A DNA stretch of 64,000 nucleotides from Planococcus koreensis (lineage in GTDB: Bacteria > Bacillota > Bacilli > Bacillales_A > Planococcaceae), in the NCBI RefSeq assembly GCF_004761975.1, contig NZ_RQII01000014.1, positions 1 to 64,000 of the forward strand. Direction: 5' to 3'. The notes under the pieces are model-generated. The model worked only from the letters and a program-made list of their open reading frames with translations. It was not told where the DNA came from and ran no database searches. The translations under genes were made by a program, and so were the position numbers. Positions 8,743 through 17,558 of this stretch are shown in pieces; positions within the stretch are counted from its first letter, which is position 1; the number at the start of each line of letters is the position of its first letter.

Positions 8743-9216
8743 ATGAAGAAATTTATCCAACAGAAATTGAAAGACCAGAAAGGTATGACGTTGATCGAGC
8801 TTTTGGCAGTTATCGTCATCATCGCGATCATCGCGGCAATTGCTATTCCAGCGATTGGGAATATTATTGAGAATAGCCGCTTAAGTGCAGTTAAATCTGA
8901 TGCTACAAATGGAATAAGTGCAGCAAATATTTTCTTTACAGAAAACCCTACAGAAACGACTGCTAGCGCAAAAGATTTAATTGATGCCGGTTACCTAGAT
9001 GCAGCTGGTAAATTACCAGCAACAACTGATGGAGTAGCAGCTGCTGCGGGGGTTACAGTTTTTACAAATACAAATCCAATTAAAATTTCAACTCCAGCTA
9101 TACCTTTTTCTTCATCTGGAAATGTGACTTTTACTGGCGCTACAACAGATGGGATTACTTCTAACGCAATAAAAGGTAGTGCAGTAACTGCTGCTGGTTT
9201 AACGATTAACAATTAA
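8743..9216 (+). CDS. pilA: Major type IV pilin (157 aa)
   Basis: Prepilin with leader MKKFIQQKLKDQKG, cleavage before MTLIE (mature Glu5), and the long hydrophobic alpha-1 with Pro (AIPAIGNIIENSR). Residues about 50-157 are a small, Ala/Thr-rich, cysteine-free globular domain. It has its own promoter, as expected of the abundant subunit. Codon use is mosaic: the first 40 codons use G/C-ending codons like the neighbours, while the rest is AT-rich (about 38% G+C by hand count over 8881-9180, against well over 50% in sampled pilM). This is consistent with exchange of the exposed domain. Confidence 0.93.
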   Translation: MKKFIQQKLKDQKGMTLIELLAVIVIIAIIAAIAIPAIGNIIENSRLSAVKSDATNGISAANIFFTENPTETTASAKDLIDAGYLDAAGKLPATTDGVAAAAGVTVFTNTNPIKISTPAIPFSSSGNVTFTGATTDGITSNAIKGSAVTAAGLTINN

Positions 9217-9239
9217 TTTTGATATTAGGAGCTGAGAAA

Positions 9240-10178
9240 ATGGCCTTATCGTTTTTAACGAGAAAAGCGCGAGTCGCGACAATAACTATAGAAGAAGACG
9301 CGATCCGCCATGTCGACCTGAAGTCGATTGCCCCCCTTCAATTGAGCTGTGCGGAAGAGATGGCTCTGCCGCCGGGGATCATTGAAGATGGCAAAGTGGC
9401 TGACATGGAAGCGCTGGAATCGATGCTCGATAAGGCTGTCAATCAGTGGGGTCTCTCTAAGAAGTCAGTCCGCTTCCTCGCCCCTGACGAATTCGTTACA
9501 ATCCGCAAAGTGCCTTACCCTGAAGGCGTCGAAGCCGATGAGCTGAAAGGGCATTTCTTCATCGAAATCGGTTCTACTCTTTACTTGCCATTCGAAGATC
9601 CCGTCTTCGATGTGGTGCCGTACCATGTTGACAGCGACAATCCGGAAGTAATCATCATCGCTTCGAAAGAATCGGTCATCGACGATTATGAGTCGGCGCT
9701 CGATTCTGCGAAAATGAAGGCGGTCGTAGCCGACATCACGCCGCTTGCTCTTTACCGGCTCGCGTACCTGCAGCATGACTTTGCAGAAGATGAGCACATC
9801 ATGCTCATCGATCTGCAATCGAAAAAAATGACAGTGTCGATTTTCCACGAGCATTTCCCGCTGTTCATGCGGCCAGTGGAATTCGACGTATCCGGTACAA
9901 TCATGGAAGACCCGGCGTCAGTAATGGAAATTGTCGAAGAAGAGGCAGAAAAGCTTGCCAACTTCTACCGCTATAATATGAATGAAGGCGAATACGGCAT
10001 CACGAAAGTAGTATGCAACGGCGAATACGATAATTGGCCGGCATTTAAAGCGCGCCTGGAAGAACGCTTCTTGCTGCCGGTTGCGCCGGTTGTATTGGAT
10101 GACATTCCTTCCGATAGCGCGAAAGATGTACCGAGCCGTTTCAACCGCGCCATTGGCCTTGCGCTGAAAGAGGTGTGA
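9240..10178 (+). CDS. pilM: Type IV pilus actin-like protein PilM (312 aa)
   Basis: Cytoplasmic actin-fold protein that binds the N-terminus of PilN and links the ATPase side to the membrane alignment complex. The ATG at 9240 follows TAGGAGCTG; a TTG further upstream would swallow that ribosome binding site. The sequence shows the PilM pattern (an ITIEEDAIRHV start, FLAPDEFVTIRKVPYP, an IGSTLYLPFEDPVFD stretch, MLIDLQSKKMTVSIF). Length is close to the family norm. Its stop overlaps the ribosome binding site of pilN. Confidence 0.85.
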   Translation: MALSFLTRKARVATITIEEDAIRHVDLKSIAPLQLSCAEEMALPPGIIEDGKVADMEALESMLDKAVNQWGLSKKSVRFLAPDEFVTIRKVPYPEGVEADELKGHFFIEIGSTLYLPFEDPVFDVVPYHVDSDNPEVIIIASKESVIDDYESALDSAKMKAVVADITPLALYRLAYLQHDFAEDEHIMLIDLQSKKMTVSIFHEHFPLFMRPVEFDVSGTIMEDPASVMEIVEEEAEKLANFYRYNMNEGEYGITKVVCNGEYDNWPAFKARLEERFLLPVAPVVLDDIPSDSAKDVPSRFNRAIGLALKEV

Positions 10179-10180
10179 CG

Positions 10181-10990
10181 ATGTTAGTAGATATTAATTT
10201 ATTGCCGCAGAAAGAACGGGACCGTCCCGCTTCGATCGTTGCGGCGATTGCCATTTTATTGGTGGCAGTAATCATTTGGGCGGTTTTCGCTTTTCTCGCC
10301 GGCGGCCATAAAGAACAGCAGGCAATAGCTGCGGCGCAAACCGTGCAAGTGCAAGCAGAACAGGCGATGCTTCGTGAACAACTGGAAGCGGTGCAAGGCA
10401 TGAACGAAGAACAGCAATTGAAAGCAACTGTCGATTGGGCGGAAAGCTATCAATTCGATACATTGCCGCTGCTAGCGGAATTGGTGTCGAAATTGCCGGT
10501 ACGCGGATTTTTCGACAGCTTTTCCTATACCGGCATGGACGTCGCGACATTGGGTGTTCAATTTGATACAGCCCGTGAAGCTGCATACTACTTGGCGCAG
10601 CTGAAAACGTCGAGCCTTCTCGAATCGGCAACATTGGATTCCGTGGTGCAAGAAGAGCTTGAAGAAGAAACGGCGGAAGACGGCACGGTTATTATTGATG
10701 AAGATGCACCGGTTATCAACCCGCGATACCTCGCGACTTATACCTTGATCTTCGTCGATGGCCGCGTCCCTGCGTTGACGCCTGAAGGCGAAATCATTGT
10801 AGAAGAACCGGTTACAGAAGAGGTTCCGGCCGAAACGCCGCCGGCAGAAGAAGCGCCGGCAGCTGAAGTCGATGTCAATGTCGAAGTCGATCAACCTGCA
10901 CCAGCGCCGACAACAGAATCAGAAACACCGGTGGCGCCTGCAACTGAAGCGCCAGTGCCAACAGATGGAACGGCAGGTGATGACCAATGA
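10181..10990 (+). CDS. pilN: PilN-like pilus alignment protein with acidic tail (269 aa)
   Basis: Begins with DINLLPQKER, the signature PilN motif that docks into PilM, followed by one membrane segment (about residues 21-44) and a short coiled coil. The extracellular part contains a ferredoxin-like fold region to about residue 200. The last about 60 residues are a low-complexity tail of Glu, Pro, Ala and Val with the acidic piece VDVNVEVD. Such a tail is not part of the core PilN family. It overlaps the next gene at ATGA. Confidence 0.85.
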   Translation: MLVDINLLPQKERDRPASIVAAIAILLVAVIIWAVFAFLAGGHKEQQAIAAAQTVQVQAEQAMLREQLEAVQGMNEEQQLKATVDWAESYQFDTLPLLAELVSKLPVRGFFDSFSYTGMDVATLGVQFDTAREAAYYLAQLKTSSLLESATLDSVVQEELEEETAEDGTVIIDEDAPVINPRYLATYTLIFVDGRVPALTPEGEIIVEEPVTEEVPAETPPAEEAPAAEVDVNVEVDQPAPAPTTESETPVAPATEAPVPTDGTAGDDQ

Positions 10991-11946
10991 GCAGCATGAC
11001 CAAACGTCAAAAAGAAACAGCATTGATCGTCCTTGCAGCAGTTTTCTTATTGGCGCTTGCTGCGTATTCCTATTTCATGGTGTACGCGCCTGCGCGCGAC
11101 GGAGCGTTGCAAGCCGAGCAATCGTTGAGCTCTGAACGCGACGTATTAATGGCATTGCAGACGCAAATCAAAGAATTGCCGGAAGGCGAAAAAATCAGCA
11201 CGAGCGAATTGCAGCAAAAAGTTTCGATTGAACCGTTATCGGAATTGATTGTCCTGCAAATCGAACAAGCAGAATTGCTGTCGAATTCGCTTGTGACGAA
11301 TATCGCGATTACAGAAGAGCCGGTCGTTTTGCCGGTGCCGGTCGAAGGTTTGGAGAATTTGCAGGAAGTGCAGACGACCGTGTCGATTGAAGTTGCAGAT
11401 TATAAGAACATCACTTCGTTTATCAAGGAAATCGAAGCGATGGACCGCATCTTGATTGTTGACTCAATCGATTTCGGTGCATTGGAAGAAGTCACGACGG
11501 CAGACCAGGAGCGCGAGCTGATTGAAGTCACTTTAGGCTTTTCCGCGTATTTCCGCCCGGATCTGATTGCATTGCTTGATACATTGCCGAAAGTGGATGC
11601 GCCTCCGCCGGCAGGGAAAGTCAACCCGCTTGCCCAAAATGACGGCACAGACCTTTCTGCTCCAGACGAGGCAGTACCGGCAGAAGAAGCTGCGGTGGAT
11701 GTTGAAGTTGACGTCGATGTCGACATCGAAGAAGATTCCGCTGCAGTACCAGCGGAACCGAACCCGAACGTTGCTGGCGCGCAGACAGCCGGCTATCATA
11801 AAGTACAAAAAGGCGATACCTTGTTCTCGATCGCTGTTCAATATTTCAACAGCCGCGATGGTGAAGCGCTAATTCAGCAAGCGAATGGCAAGACTGATAA
11901 AACTGTCATGCTCGGTGAGACCCTGATCATTCCGGAACGCCGTTAA
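10987..11946 (+). CDS. pilO: PilO-like protein fused to a C-terminal LysM domain (319 aa)
   Basis: One N-terminal membrane helix (about residues 12-33), a coiled coil, and a PilO-like domain (about 60-205). Next comes an acidic Val-Asp repeat linker (VDVEVDVDVDIEED) and a complete LysM module (KVQKGDTLFSIAVQYF to LGETLIIPERR, about 270-319). LysM binds the glycan backbone of peptidoglycan, so the assembly complex is probably anchored in the wall. Position after pilN and the ATGA overlap support PilO identity. A perfect hairpin terminator begins at the stop codon and ends this transcription unit. Confidence 0.82.
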   Translation: MSSMTKRQKETALIVLAAVFLLALAAYSYFMVYAPARDGALQAEQSLSSERDVLMALQTQIKELPEGEKISTSELQQKVSIEPLSELIVLQIEQAELLSNSLVTNIAITEEPVVLPVPVEGLENLQEVQTTVSIEVADYKNITSFIKEIEAMDRILIVDSIDFGALEEVTTADQERELIEVTLGFSAYFRPDLIALLDTLPKVDAPPPAGKVNPLAQNDGTDLSAPDEAVPAEEAAVDVEVDVDVDIEEDSAAVPAEPNPNVAGAQTAGYHKVQKGDTLFSIAVQYFNSRDGEALIQQANGKTDKTVMLGETLIIPERR

Positions 11947-11978
11947 AGGGAAATCACATTGATTTCCCTTTTTCTTTT
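11946..11978 (+). terminator. Intrinsic terminator after pilO
   Basis: Perfect 11-bp stem AAGGGAAATCA/TGATTTCCCTT with a 3-nt loop, followed by TTTCTTTT. It starts within the pilO stop codon. Confidence 0.9.
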
Positions 11979-12005
11979 AAAAAATATCCGTAAAAGAGGT
12001 CTATT

Positions 12006-12761
12006 ATGGCAATTACATACACTGTGTTCTTCACGATTTTCGGGCTCGTCTTCGGCTCATTCTATAATGTCGTCGGCTTGCGCGTGCCGAAAAAAGAATC
12101 AATCGCGTTTCCGCCGTCACATTGCACGAAATGCGACCGGCAATTAACGGCACTTGATTTAGTGCCCGTCTTTTCTTATTTATTCCTGCGAGGCCGCTGC
12201 CGTTCATGCGGCGAAAAAATCCATTGGGTCTACCCGCTGATGGAATTCATCACCGGCGTGCTATTCGCCATTTCGTTTTGGAAGATCGGCTTCGAGCCGG
12301 AATTGATCATCGCGATTTTGTTCGTGTCGCTGCTTGTCATCATCACGGTGTCGGATATTGCTTACATGCTTATTCCGGATAAAGTATTGTTGCCGATTGG
12401 CGCGTTGCTGCTTGTCTTAAGATTGTTCATCCCACTCGATCCGTGGTGGGATTCACTGCTCGGCGCGTCACTGGGATTCAGCATCCTTCTATTGATTGCC
12501 ATGGCATCGAAAGGCGGCATGGGCGGCGGGGACATCAAGCTGTTCTTCGTCATTGGGCTCGTGCTCGGCGTGTCCGGCACGCTGATGACTTTGTTCTTCG
12601 CATCATTAATCGGCTCGATTGCGGGTATCATCATGCTGCGCATCAAGAACCAAGGCCGCAAAACGCCGGTTCCATTCGGCCCATCGATTGCGCTCGGCGC
12701 CGTCATCGTCTATTTCTGGAGCGACGCGTTATTGAACTGGTATATGAATTTCTGGGGATGA
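12006..12761 (+). CDS. pilD: Prepilin leader peptidase/N-methyltransferase PilD (ComC-like, 251 aa)
   Basis: Polytopic membrane aspartyl protease that removes prepilin leaders and methylates the new N-terminus. The N-terminal domain has two CxxC pairs (CTKC, CRSC) as in bifunctional enzymes. The catalytic aspartates are in the SDIAYMLIPD segment and in the GGGDIKLF motif (a GxGD variant). Seven to eight hydrophobic segments are visible. It serves all the prepilins at 1-1060 and 8743. B. subtilis has comC at this same position upstream of maf. Confidence 0.94.
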   Translation: MAITYTVFFTIFGLVFGSFYNVVGLRVPKKESIAFPPSHCTKCDRQLTALDLVPVFSYLFLRGRCRSCGEKIHWVYPLMEFITGVLFAISFWKIGFEPELIIAILFVSLLVIITVSDIAYMLIPDKVLLPIGALLLVLRLFIPLDPWWDSLLGASLGFSILLLIAMASKGGMGGGDIKLFFVIGLVLGVSGTLMTLFFASLIGSIAGIIMLRIKNQGRKTPVPFGPSIALGAVIVYFWSDALLNWYMNFWG

Positions 12762-12784
12762 AGCCTTGTGCTTCATCTTTTTTT
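12757..12784 (+). terminator. Intrinsic terminator after pilD
   Basis: GATGAAGC/GCTTCATC, 8-bp stem with a 5-nt loop, then seven T. The left arm includes the pilD stop codon. Confidence 0.88.
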
Positions 12785-12795
12785 GTTGGGGTTTT

Positions 12796-12852
12796 TTGCG
12801 CCCTCGTGTCAGACACAAATGTTTTTCAATTTCAGCTGACACAGGGGCGCAA
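12796..12852. repeat. Long hairpin between pilD and maf
   Basis: A 17-bp inverted repeat (12796-12812 with 12836-12852) reading TTGCGCCC-TC-GTGTCAG and its complement, interrupted only by one G-T and one C-A pair, around a 23-nt AT-rich loop. There is no T tract on the plus side, so it is not a standard terminator. The rest of the gap to maf holds only the maf promoter. Confidence 0.7.
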
Positions 12853-12973
12853 CATTTATACAAAATATTTATTCAAACCTCGCAGGGGATCGATTCTCAC
12901 ATAAATTCAGTGCCAAATTTCATTTTTCAAGCCTTAATTCGCAGCAAAAATCATTTTTCCTTTTTAGCGACAA

Positions 12974-13002
12974 TTTTCAACGGCGCCGAAATTCGGTATG
13001 AT
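12974..13002 (+). promoter_or_regulatory. Likely maf promoter
   Basis: TTTTCA, 17-bp spacer, TATGAT (12997-13002), followed by GGGAGG and the maf ATG. Confidence 0.55.
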
Positions 13003-13026
13003 GCTAAAAAAGGGAGGAATCCATCC

Positions 13027-13635
13027 ATGAAATTCAAAGCCAAACAACCGATCATCCTGGCGTCCGCTTCACCGCGCCGCCGTGAACTATTAGAAAGCCT
13101 GGGCATCGACTTTACTGTAGAACCGAGTTTGAAAGACGAGCCGACGCCGGAGGGTTTCCGCACAGCAATGGGCTATGTCATTGAGTGTGCGCTATTTAAA
13201 GCAAAAGACGTTGCGAAAGACCATCCCGAAGCAGTCGTCATCGGCTCGGACACGGTCGTCGTGCTCGACGGCGACATTTTGTTGAAGCCTGAAAACGAAG
13301 CGCAGGCGAAAGAGTTTCTTAGCCGCCTGTCCGGCCAAACACATGACGTCATTACTGCTGTGTCGATCATCAAAGGCGGCAGTGTGCAATCGTTCCACGA
13401 AATCGTACGTGTGACGTTCCACGAATTGCCGCAGGACTGGATTGAAGCGTACACTGCGACACCGGACCCGTATGACAAAGCAGGTGCTTATGGCATCCAG
13501 ACGGCATCGGGCTTGTTCGTCAAAGCGATCGAAGGTGATTACAACGCGGTCGTCGGCTTGCCGATTGCTTCGCTTGCGCAGAAGCTCGTGTTGTCTGGTT
13601 ACATCGAATTGCAGGGGAGCCGCGTCGAATGCTGA
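13027..13635 (+). CDS. maf: Maf nucleotide pyrophosphatase (202 aa)
   Basis: Cytoplasmic house-cleaning hydrolase of non-canonical nucleoside triphosphates (dTTP/UTP class). It carries the Maf signature SASPRRRELLE near the N-terminus, the catalytic Asp in GSDTVVVLDG, and KPENEAQAKEFLSRLSG. The frame is open further upstream, but AGGGAGG and family alignment place the start at this ATG. It overlaps radC by 7 bp, in the conserved maf-radC-mreBCD-minCD order. Confidence 0.95.
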   Translation: MKFKAKQPIILASASPRRRELLESLGIDFTVEPSLKDEPTPEGFRTAMGYVIECALFKAKDVAKDHPEAVVIGSDTVVVLDGDILLKPENEAQAKEFLSRLSGQTHDVITAVSIIKGGSVQSFHEIVRVTFHELPQDWIEAYTATPDPYDKAGAYGIQTASGLFVKAIEGDYNAVVGLPIASLAQKLVLSGYIELQGSRVEC

Positions 13636-14321
13636 CGGAACAGGCGCTGATGATGCGCGAAGTCCATTCAGCCGACCGTCCGCGCGAGCGGCTCATCTCC
13701 CAAGGGGCGACAAGCTTATCGAATCAGGAATTGATTGCGATTTTGCTGCGCACCGGCACCAAGCAGGAATCCGTTTTGCATCTCGCAAATCGGGTTTTGC
13801 TTTCCTTTGAACAAATTCATCATTTAAAAGATGCAACGATTGAAGAAATCACAGCCATTAAAGGCATCGGCCAGGCGAAAGCGGTGCAGATCCTGGCATC
13901 GGTCGAGCTGGGCCGGCGCCTTTCCTCTAAGCAGACAGACACGAAATACACCATCCGTTCCCCCAAAGATGCCGCCAATTACTTGATGGCGGACATGACT
14001 TCGCTTAAACAGGAGCATTTTGTGGTCCTGTTCCTCAACATCAAAAACCAGGTTATGCATAAACAGACGATCTTCGTCGGCAGCCTCAATGCCAGCATCG
14101 TCCATCCGCGGGAAATTTTCCGCGAGGCGGTGCGGCGTTCTTCGGCATCGATCGTCTGCGCCCACAATCACCCGTCCGGCAACCCGGCCCCTTCGCCGGA
14201 AGATATTGCTGTCACAAAACGGCTTTTGGAAGCAGGAAGCATCATCGGAATAGAACTTTTGGACCATATCATAATAGGGGACCATCAATTCATTTCTTTA
14301 AACGAAAAGGGGTTCATGTAG
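13629..14321 (+). CDS. radC: RadC/YicR family JAB-domain protein (230 aa)
   Basis: Residues about 1-75 form a helix-hairpin-helix region (IEEITAIKGIGQAKAVQI). The C-terminal JAMM/MPN metal site has HNHPSGNPAPSPED (the HxHPSG...D pattern). The biochemical role of RadC proteins is still unsettled despite the name, and a DNA-repair role has been questioned. Length is normal. It overlaps maf and is followed by the mreB promoter. Confidence 0.93.
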   Translation: MLTEQALMMREVHSADRPRERLISQGATSLSNQELIAILLRTGTKQESVLHLANRVLLSFEQIHHLKDATIEEITAIKGIGQAKAVQILASVELGRRLSSKQTDTKYTIRSPKDAANYLMADMTSLKQEHFVVLFLNIKNQVMHKQTIFVGSLNASIVHPREIFREAVRRSSASIVCAHNHPSGNPAPSPEDIAVTKRLLEAGSIIGIELLDHIIIGDHQFISLNEKGFM

Positions 14322-14347
14322 GACTGTTACTTTCTTTCTTAATCGTC

Positions 14348-14353
14348 TATAAT
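14348..14353 (+). promoter_or_regulatory. -10 element of the mreB promoter
   Basis: Perfect TATAAT in the radC-mreB gap. No good -35 hexamer lies at 16-18 bp, so the promoter may be weak or activator-dependent. Confidence 0.5.
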
Positions 14354-14410
14354 GAGTAGTATTGTATTTACTCTATGGCAAATGTGCATATAAAGAAGGG
14401 AAGATTTGAC

Positions 14411-15439
14411 TTGTTTGGAATTGGAACGAAAGACGTGGGAATTGATTTAGGGACTGCGAATACCCTAGTATTCATTAAAAATAAAGGGATTGTACTGCGG
14501 GAACCGTCCGTAGTGGCAAAAAATACCAGCACAGAAGAAATAGTAGCTGTTGGGAATGATGCACGTAATATGATAGGGCGCACTCCTGGGTCTATCGTTG
14601 CAATTCGTCCGATGAAAGACGGAGTAATTGCGGATTTCGATACGACGACAGCAATGATACAGTATTACCTGAAGGGTGCGATGAAAGCGTCCGGCACTTC
14701 ATGGTCGAAGCCGAACGTCATGATTTGTGTGCCTTCTGGCATTACATCGGTTGAAAAGCGCGCCATCATTGACGCTGCCCGCCAAGCAGGCGCACGTGAA
14801 GCGTTCACGATCGAAGAACCATTCGCGGCTGCCATCGGCGCAAACTTGCCAGTATGGGAACCTACGGGAAGCCTTGTCGTCGATATTGGTGGCGGGACGA
14901 CTGAAGTGGCTGTCATTTCGCTTGGCGGCATCGTCACAAGCGAATCGGTCCGCGTCGCGGGCGATGCGATGGACATTGCGATCACGCAATTCATCCGCAA
15001 GACCTATAACCTGACAATCGGGGAACGCACAGCTGAAGCGATTAAAATTGAAATCGGTTCTGCACGCACAGTAACAGAAGCGGAGAAAAATGCTAAAATG
15101 GATATTCGTGGACGCGACCTTTTAACTGGCTTGCCGAAAACGATTGAAATTTCCGCGGAAGAAATTGCTGAAGCGTTGAAAGAGTCGGTTGCATCGATTA
15201 TCGAAGGCGTACGCCGCACACTCGAAAAAACGCCGCCTGAATTATCAGCGGATGTGATGGAGCGCGGAATCGTCTTGACGGGCGGCGGAGCTTTGTTGAA
15301 GAACCTCGACAAAGTGATCGCTGACCAGACCGATATGCCTGTCTTCATCGCAGACAACCCGCTTGACTGTGTCGCGATCGGCACCGGCAAAGCACTGGAC
15401 AACATCAGCCAGATTCGACGCCAGCAATCGCATAAATAA
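14411..15439 (+). CDS. mreB: Rod-shape actin homologue MreB (342 aa)
   Basis: Membrane-associated actin that guides lateral wall synthesis. Phosphate and nucleotide motifs are present ([27 protein letters not shown]). I place the start at TTG 14411: it yields [14 protein letters not shown], matching the usual MreB N-terminus, and it follows AGAAGGGAAG. An in-frame ATG at 14375 has no ribosome binding site and would add 12 atypical residues. It heads mreBCD-minCD. Confidence 0.93.
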   Translation: MFGIGTKDVGIDLGTANTLVFIKNKGIVLREPSVVAKNTSTEEIVAVGNDARNMIGRTPGSIVAIRPMKDGVIADFDTTTAMIQYYLKGAMKASGTSWSKPNVMICVPSGITSVEKRAIIDAARQAGAREAFTIEEPFAAAIGANLPVWEPTGSLVVDIGGGTTEVAVISLGGIVTSESVRVAGDAMDIAITQFIRKTYNLTIGERTAEAIKIEIGSARTVTEAEKNAKMDIRGRDLLTGLPKTIEISAEEIAEALKESVASIIEGVRRTLEKTPPELSADVMERGIVLTGGGALLKNLDKVIADQTDMPVFIADNPLDCVAIGTGKALDNISQIRRQQSHK

Positions 15440-15454
15440 GGAGGATTGCCCCAA

Positions 15455-16342
15455 ATGTTCCACTTTTTTTCAAACAAGCGGCTGATTTTGCTGCTGCTCG
15501 GCGTTATCCTGCTTGTTGCGCTGATTTCATTTTCCCTGCGCGACCGTGACAACGTGTCGCTGCCGGAACAGCTCATCAAGGACGGCGTCGGGGCCGGGCA
15601 AATGGTCTTTTCCGGACCTGCCCATTTTGTCACAGGAATTTTTGATAATGTCGATTCTCTTTTGAATACATACCAGGAAAATAAGTATTTGAAATCACGT
15701 CTCGAAGAATTCGCCGGAGTGCAAGCGGAAGTGACGGACCTGCGCTCGGAAAATAGCGAACTGAAAGCGTTGGTCGGCAAAGAAGCGGATATGCGTGATT
15801 ACAACCCGATCCAAGCGACTGTCATCGCGCGGAACCCGGACCAATGGGAAGAAAAAGTCATCATCAATAAAGGCTCATCAAGCGGTGTGCTCGAAAACAT
15901 GGCGGTTATGACGGCCCAGGGGCTTATCGGCAAAGTGACGCTGACGACTCCGTTCACGTCGACAGTTGAATTGATTTCGACGCAAGACCCGAATTACCGG
16001 GTCTCGGCGATGGTCATCGGCGGCAAGAAAGATGTCTTCGGCTTGATTGAAGGCTATGACAGCGAACGCCGCGAACTTCTTTTGAAGCGCATTGATGCGG
16101 ACATCGATATCAAAAAAGGCCAGCAAGTCGTCTCGAGCGGCCTCGGCGGCATTTTCCCGAAAGGCATCATCATCGGCGAAATCACCGAAGTGGCGATTGA
16201 CGAGTTCGGCTTGACGAAATTGGCTTACATCAAACCGGCGGCCGAATTTTCACTGCTCAATCACGTCGTCATCGCGGACCGGGTAATGCCGGAAGTCGAC
16301 GGCGAGGATAACGGCGAAACAGCGGAGGAAGAGGCCCCATGA
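15455..16342 (+). CDS. mreC: Cell-shape protein MreC (295 aa)
   Basis: Single N-terminal membrane helix (about residues 8-27), a coiled-coil stretch (about 65-105) and the extracytoplasmic beta domain of MreC (VIARNPDQWEEKVIINKGSSSGV, then GLGGIFPKGIIIGEI). It scaffolds elongasome proteins outside the membrane. Start is the ATG ten bases after AAGGAGG; an upstream TTG is only 1 bp from that site. It overlaps mreD by 4 bp. The acidic tail is ordinary. Confidence 0.93.
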   Translation: MFHFFSNKRLILLLLGVILLVALISFSLRDRDNVSLPEQLIKDGVGAGQMVFSGPAHFVTGIFDNVDSLLNTYQENKYLKSRLEEFAGVQAEVTDLRSENSELKALVGKEADMRDYNPIQATVIARNPDQWEEKVIINKGSSSGVLENMAVMTAQGLIGKVTLTTPFTSTVELISTQDPNYRVSAMVIGGKKDVFGLIEGYDSERRELLLKRIDADIDIKKGQQVVSSGLGGIFPKGIIIGEITEVAIDEFGLTKLAYIKPAAEFSLLNHVVIADRVMPEVDGEDNGETAEEEAP

Positions 16343-16869
16343 TGAGATACCTGATTCTGGGGATCGGCTTGGTGCTGTTTTTCATGGAACCGGTCTTCGG
16401 CCTGTTTTCGCCGCTCAAGCTGGGCGGCGAATATTATTATATTGTTCCGCGTTTTTTGATCATGTTCCTGATCTTCGTATCGGTTTATTTTGATACAAAA
16501 CATGCGATGTATTATGGATTATTTTTCGGCCTCTTGTACGATGTCTTTTTCATTGATATTATTGGATTATATTCTTTTTTGTATCCGGCCATTTGTGTGG
16601 TTGCCGGATACACGGTAAAGACGGTGCAGCGGAATTTATTCGTAGCGACGCTGTTGACGTTGGTGCTCACAGCTCTTTTCGAGTTCGTGCTGTACCAGTT
16701 TTTCACGTTGATTTCGTTGACCGACGTTCCAGCCGGCACATTTTTGGCGACCCGCCTATGGCCGACAATGATAGCGAATTCGCTGTTCTTGTTCGTTCTT
16801 GGCTGGGCGTTCAAGTCTGTCATCGTCGGCCGCCTCATCGAACGGGAAAAGAACCCGAGTGTATACTAA
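16339..16869 (+). CDS. mreD: Cell-shape membrane protein MreD (176 aa)
   Basis: Small polytopic protein with about five hydrophobic segments, starting ATGATG at the overlap with mreC. It has the MreD pattern of an early LFFMEPVFG and a central LFFGLLYDVFFIDIIG. It acts with MreB/C in the elongasome. Its end overlaps or abuts the leader of minC. Confidence 0.9.
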   Translation: MMRYLILGIGLVLFFMEPVFGLFSPLKLGGEYYYIVPRFLIMFLIFVSVYFDTKHAMYYGLFFGLLYDVFFIDIIGLYSFLYPAICVVAGYTVKTVQRNLFVATLLTLVLTALFEFVLYQFFTLISLTDVPAGTFLATRLWPTMIANSLFLFVLGWAFKSVIVGRLIEREKNPSVY

Positions 16870-16891
16870 AGGAAGCGCAGGTGACACATTT

Positions 16892-17557
16892 TTGAAGAAT
16901 CTTGTCAATATTAAGGGGACGAAACAAGGGCTCGTGCTGCAGCTCGATGACCAGTGTTCATACGCCGATCTGCTGGCGGAACTGCAGGCGAAGGTGTCGG
17001 ATCCTGCGCTTGACGGCAGTGCTGAAGTTCAACTCCAGCTGGGCAACCGTTATTGCACGGAAGCTCAGATCAAGGAAATCATTGCGCTTATCCAAAAGAA
17101 CGAGCATTTGCGCGTCTCGCGGGTAAGAAGCGACGTCATTACAGTAGAAGAAAGCAATCGCCGCATCCAGGAACGCCAATCCGAGACTTATGTCGGCATT
17201 GTGCGTTCGGGGCAAGTGGTGAAAGCTGAAGGGGACTTAGTGGTAGTCGGCGATGTCAATCCGAACGGCCGCGTAGCCGCTGGAGGCAATATATATGTAT
17301 TAGGGCGCCTGAAAGGGATTGCCCACGCCGGAACGAACGGCAACCGGGAAGCGGTAATCGCAGCCTCATGGCTTGAAGCGACGCATCTGCAGATTGATGA
17401 TGAGCTGGAAATCATGACGGACGAGTTGACGGTCTTATCGGAACAGCCGGAAATGGAATGTGCTTATTTGCATAAAAACGGCAGCATCATCATCGACCGT
17501 TTGCAGGAACTCAGATTCTTACGGCCGGAAATTTCAACGTTTAAAGGAGGAAGCTAG
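16892..17557 (+). CDS. minC: Septum site-determining protein MinC (221 aa)
   Basis: FtsZ-antagonist that blocks polar division. Start TTG 16892 gives MKNLVNIKGTKQGLVLQLDD, matching the MinC N-terminus, and lies 8 bases after AGGTG. A GTG at 16859 inside mreD is a less likely alternative. The C-terminal beta-helical domain (GDLVVVGDVNPNGRVAAGGNIYVLGRLKG) binds MinD. It is followed after 1 bp by minD, behind AAAGGAGG. Confidence 0.93.
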   Translation: MKNLVNIKGTKQGLVLQLDDQCSYADLLAELQAKVSDPALDGSAEVQLQLGNRYCTEAQIKEIIALIQKNEHLRVSRVRSDVITVEESNRRIQERQSETYVGIVRSGQVVKAEGDLVVVGDVNPNGRVAAGGNIYVLGRLKGIAHAGTNGNREAVIAASWLEATHLQIDDELEIMTDELTVLSEQPEMECAYLHKNGSIIIDRLQELRFLRPEISTFKGGS

Positions 17558-17558
17558 T

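Noticed and set aside
12766-13026. N-terminal extension of Maf by 87 codons
   Set aside because: It would translate through the long hairpin and promoter region and would skip the good ribosome binding site at the family start.
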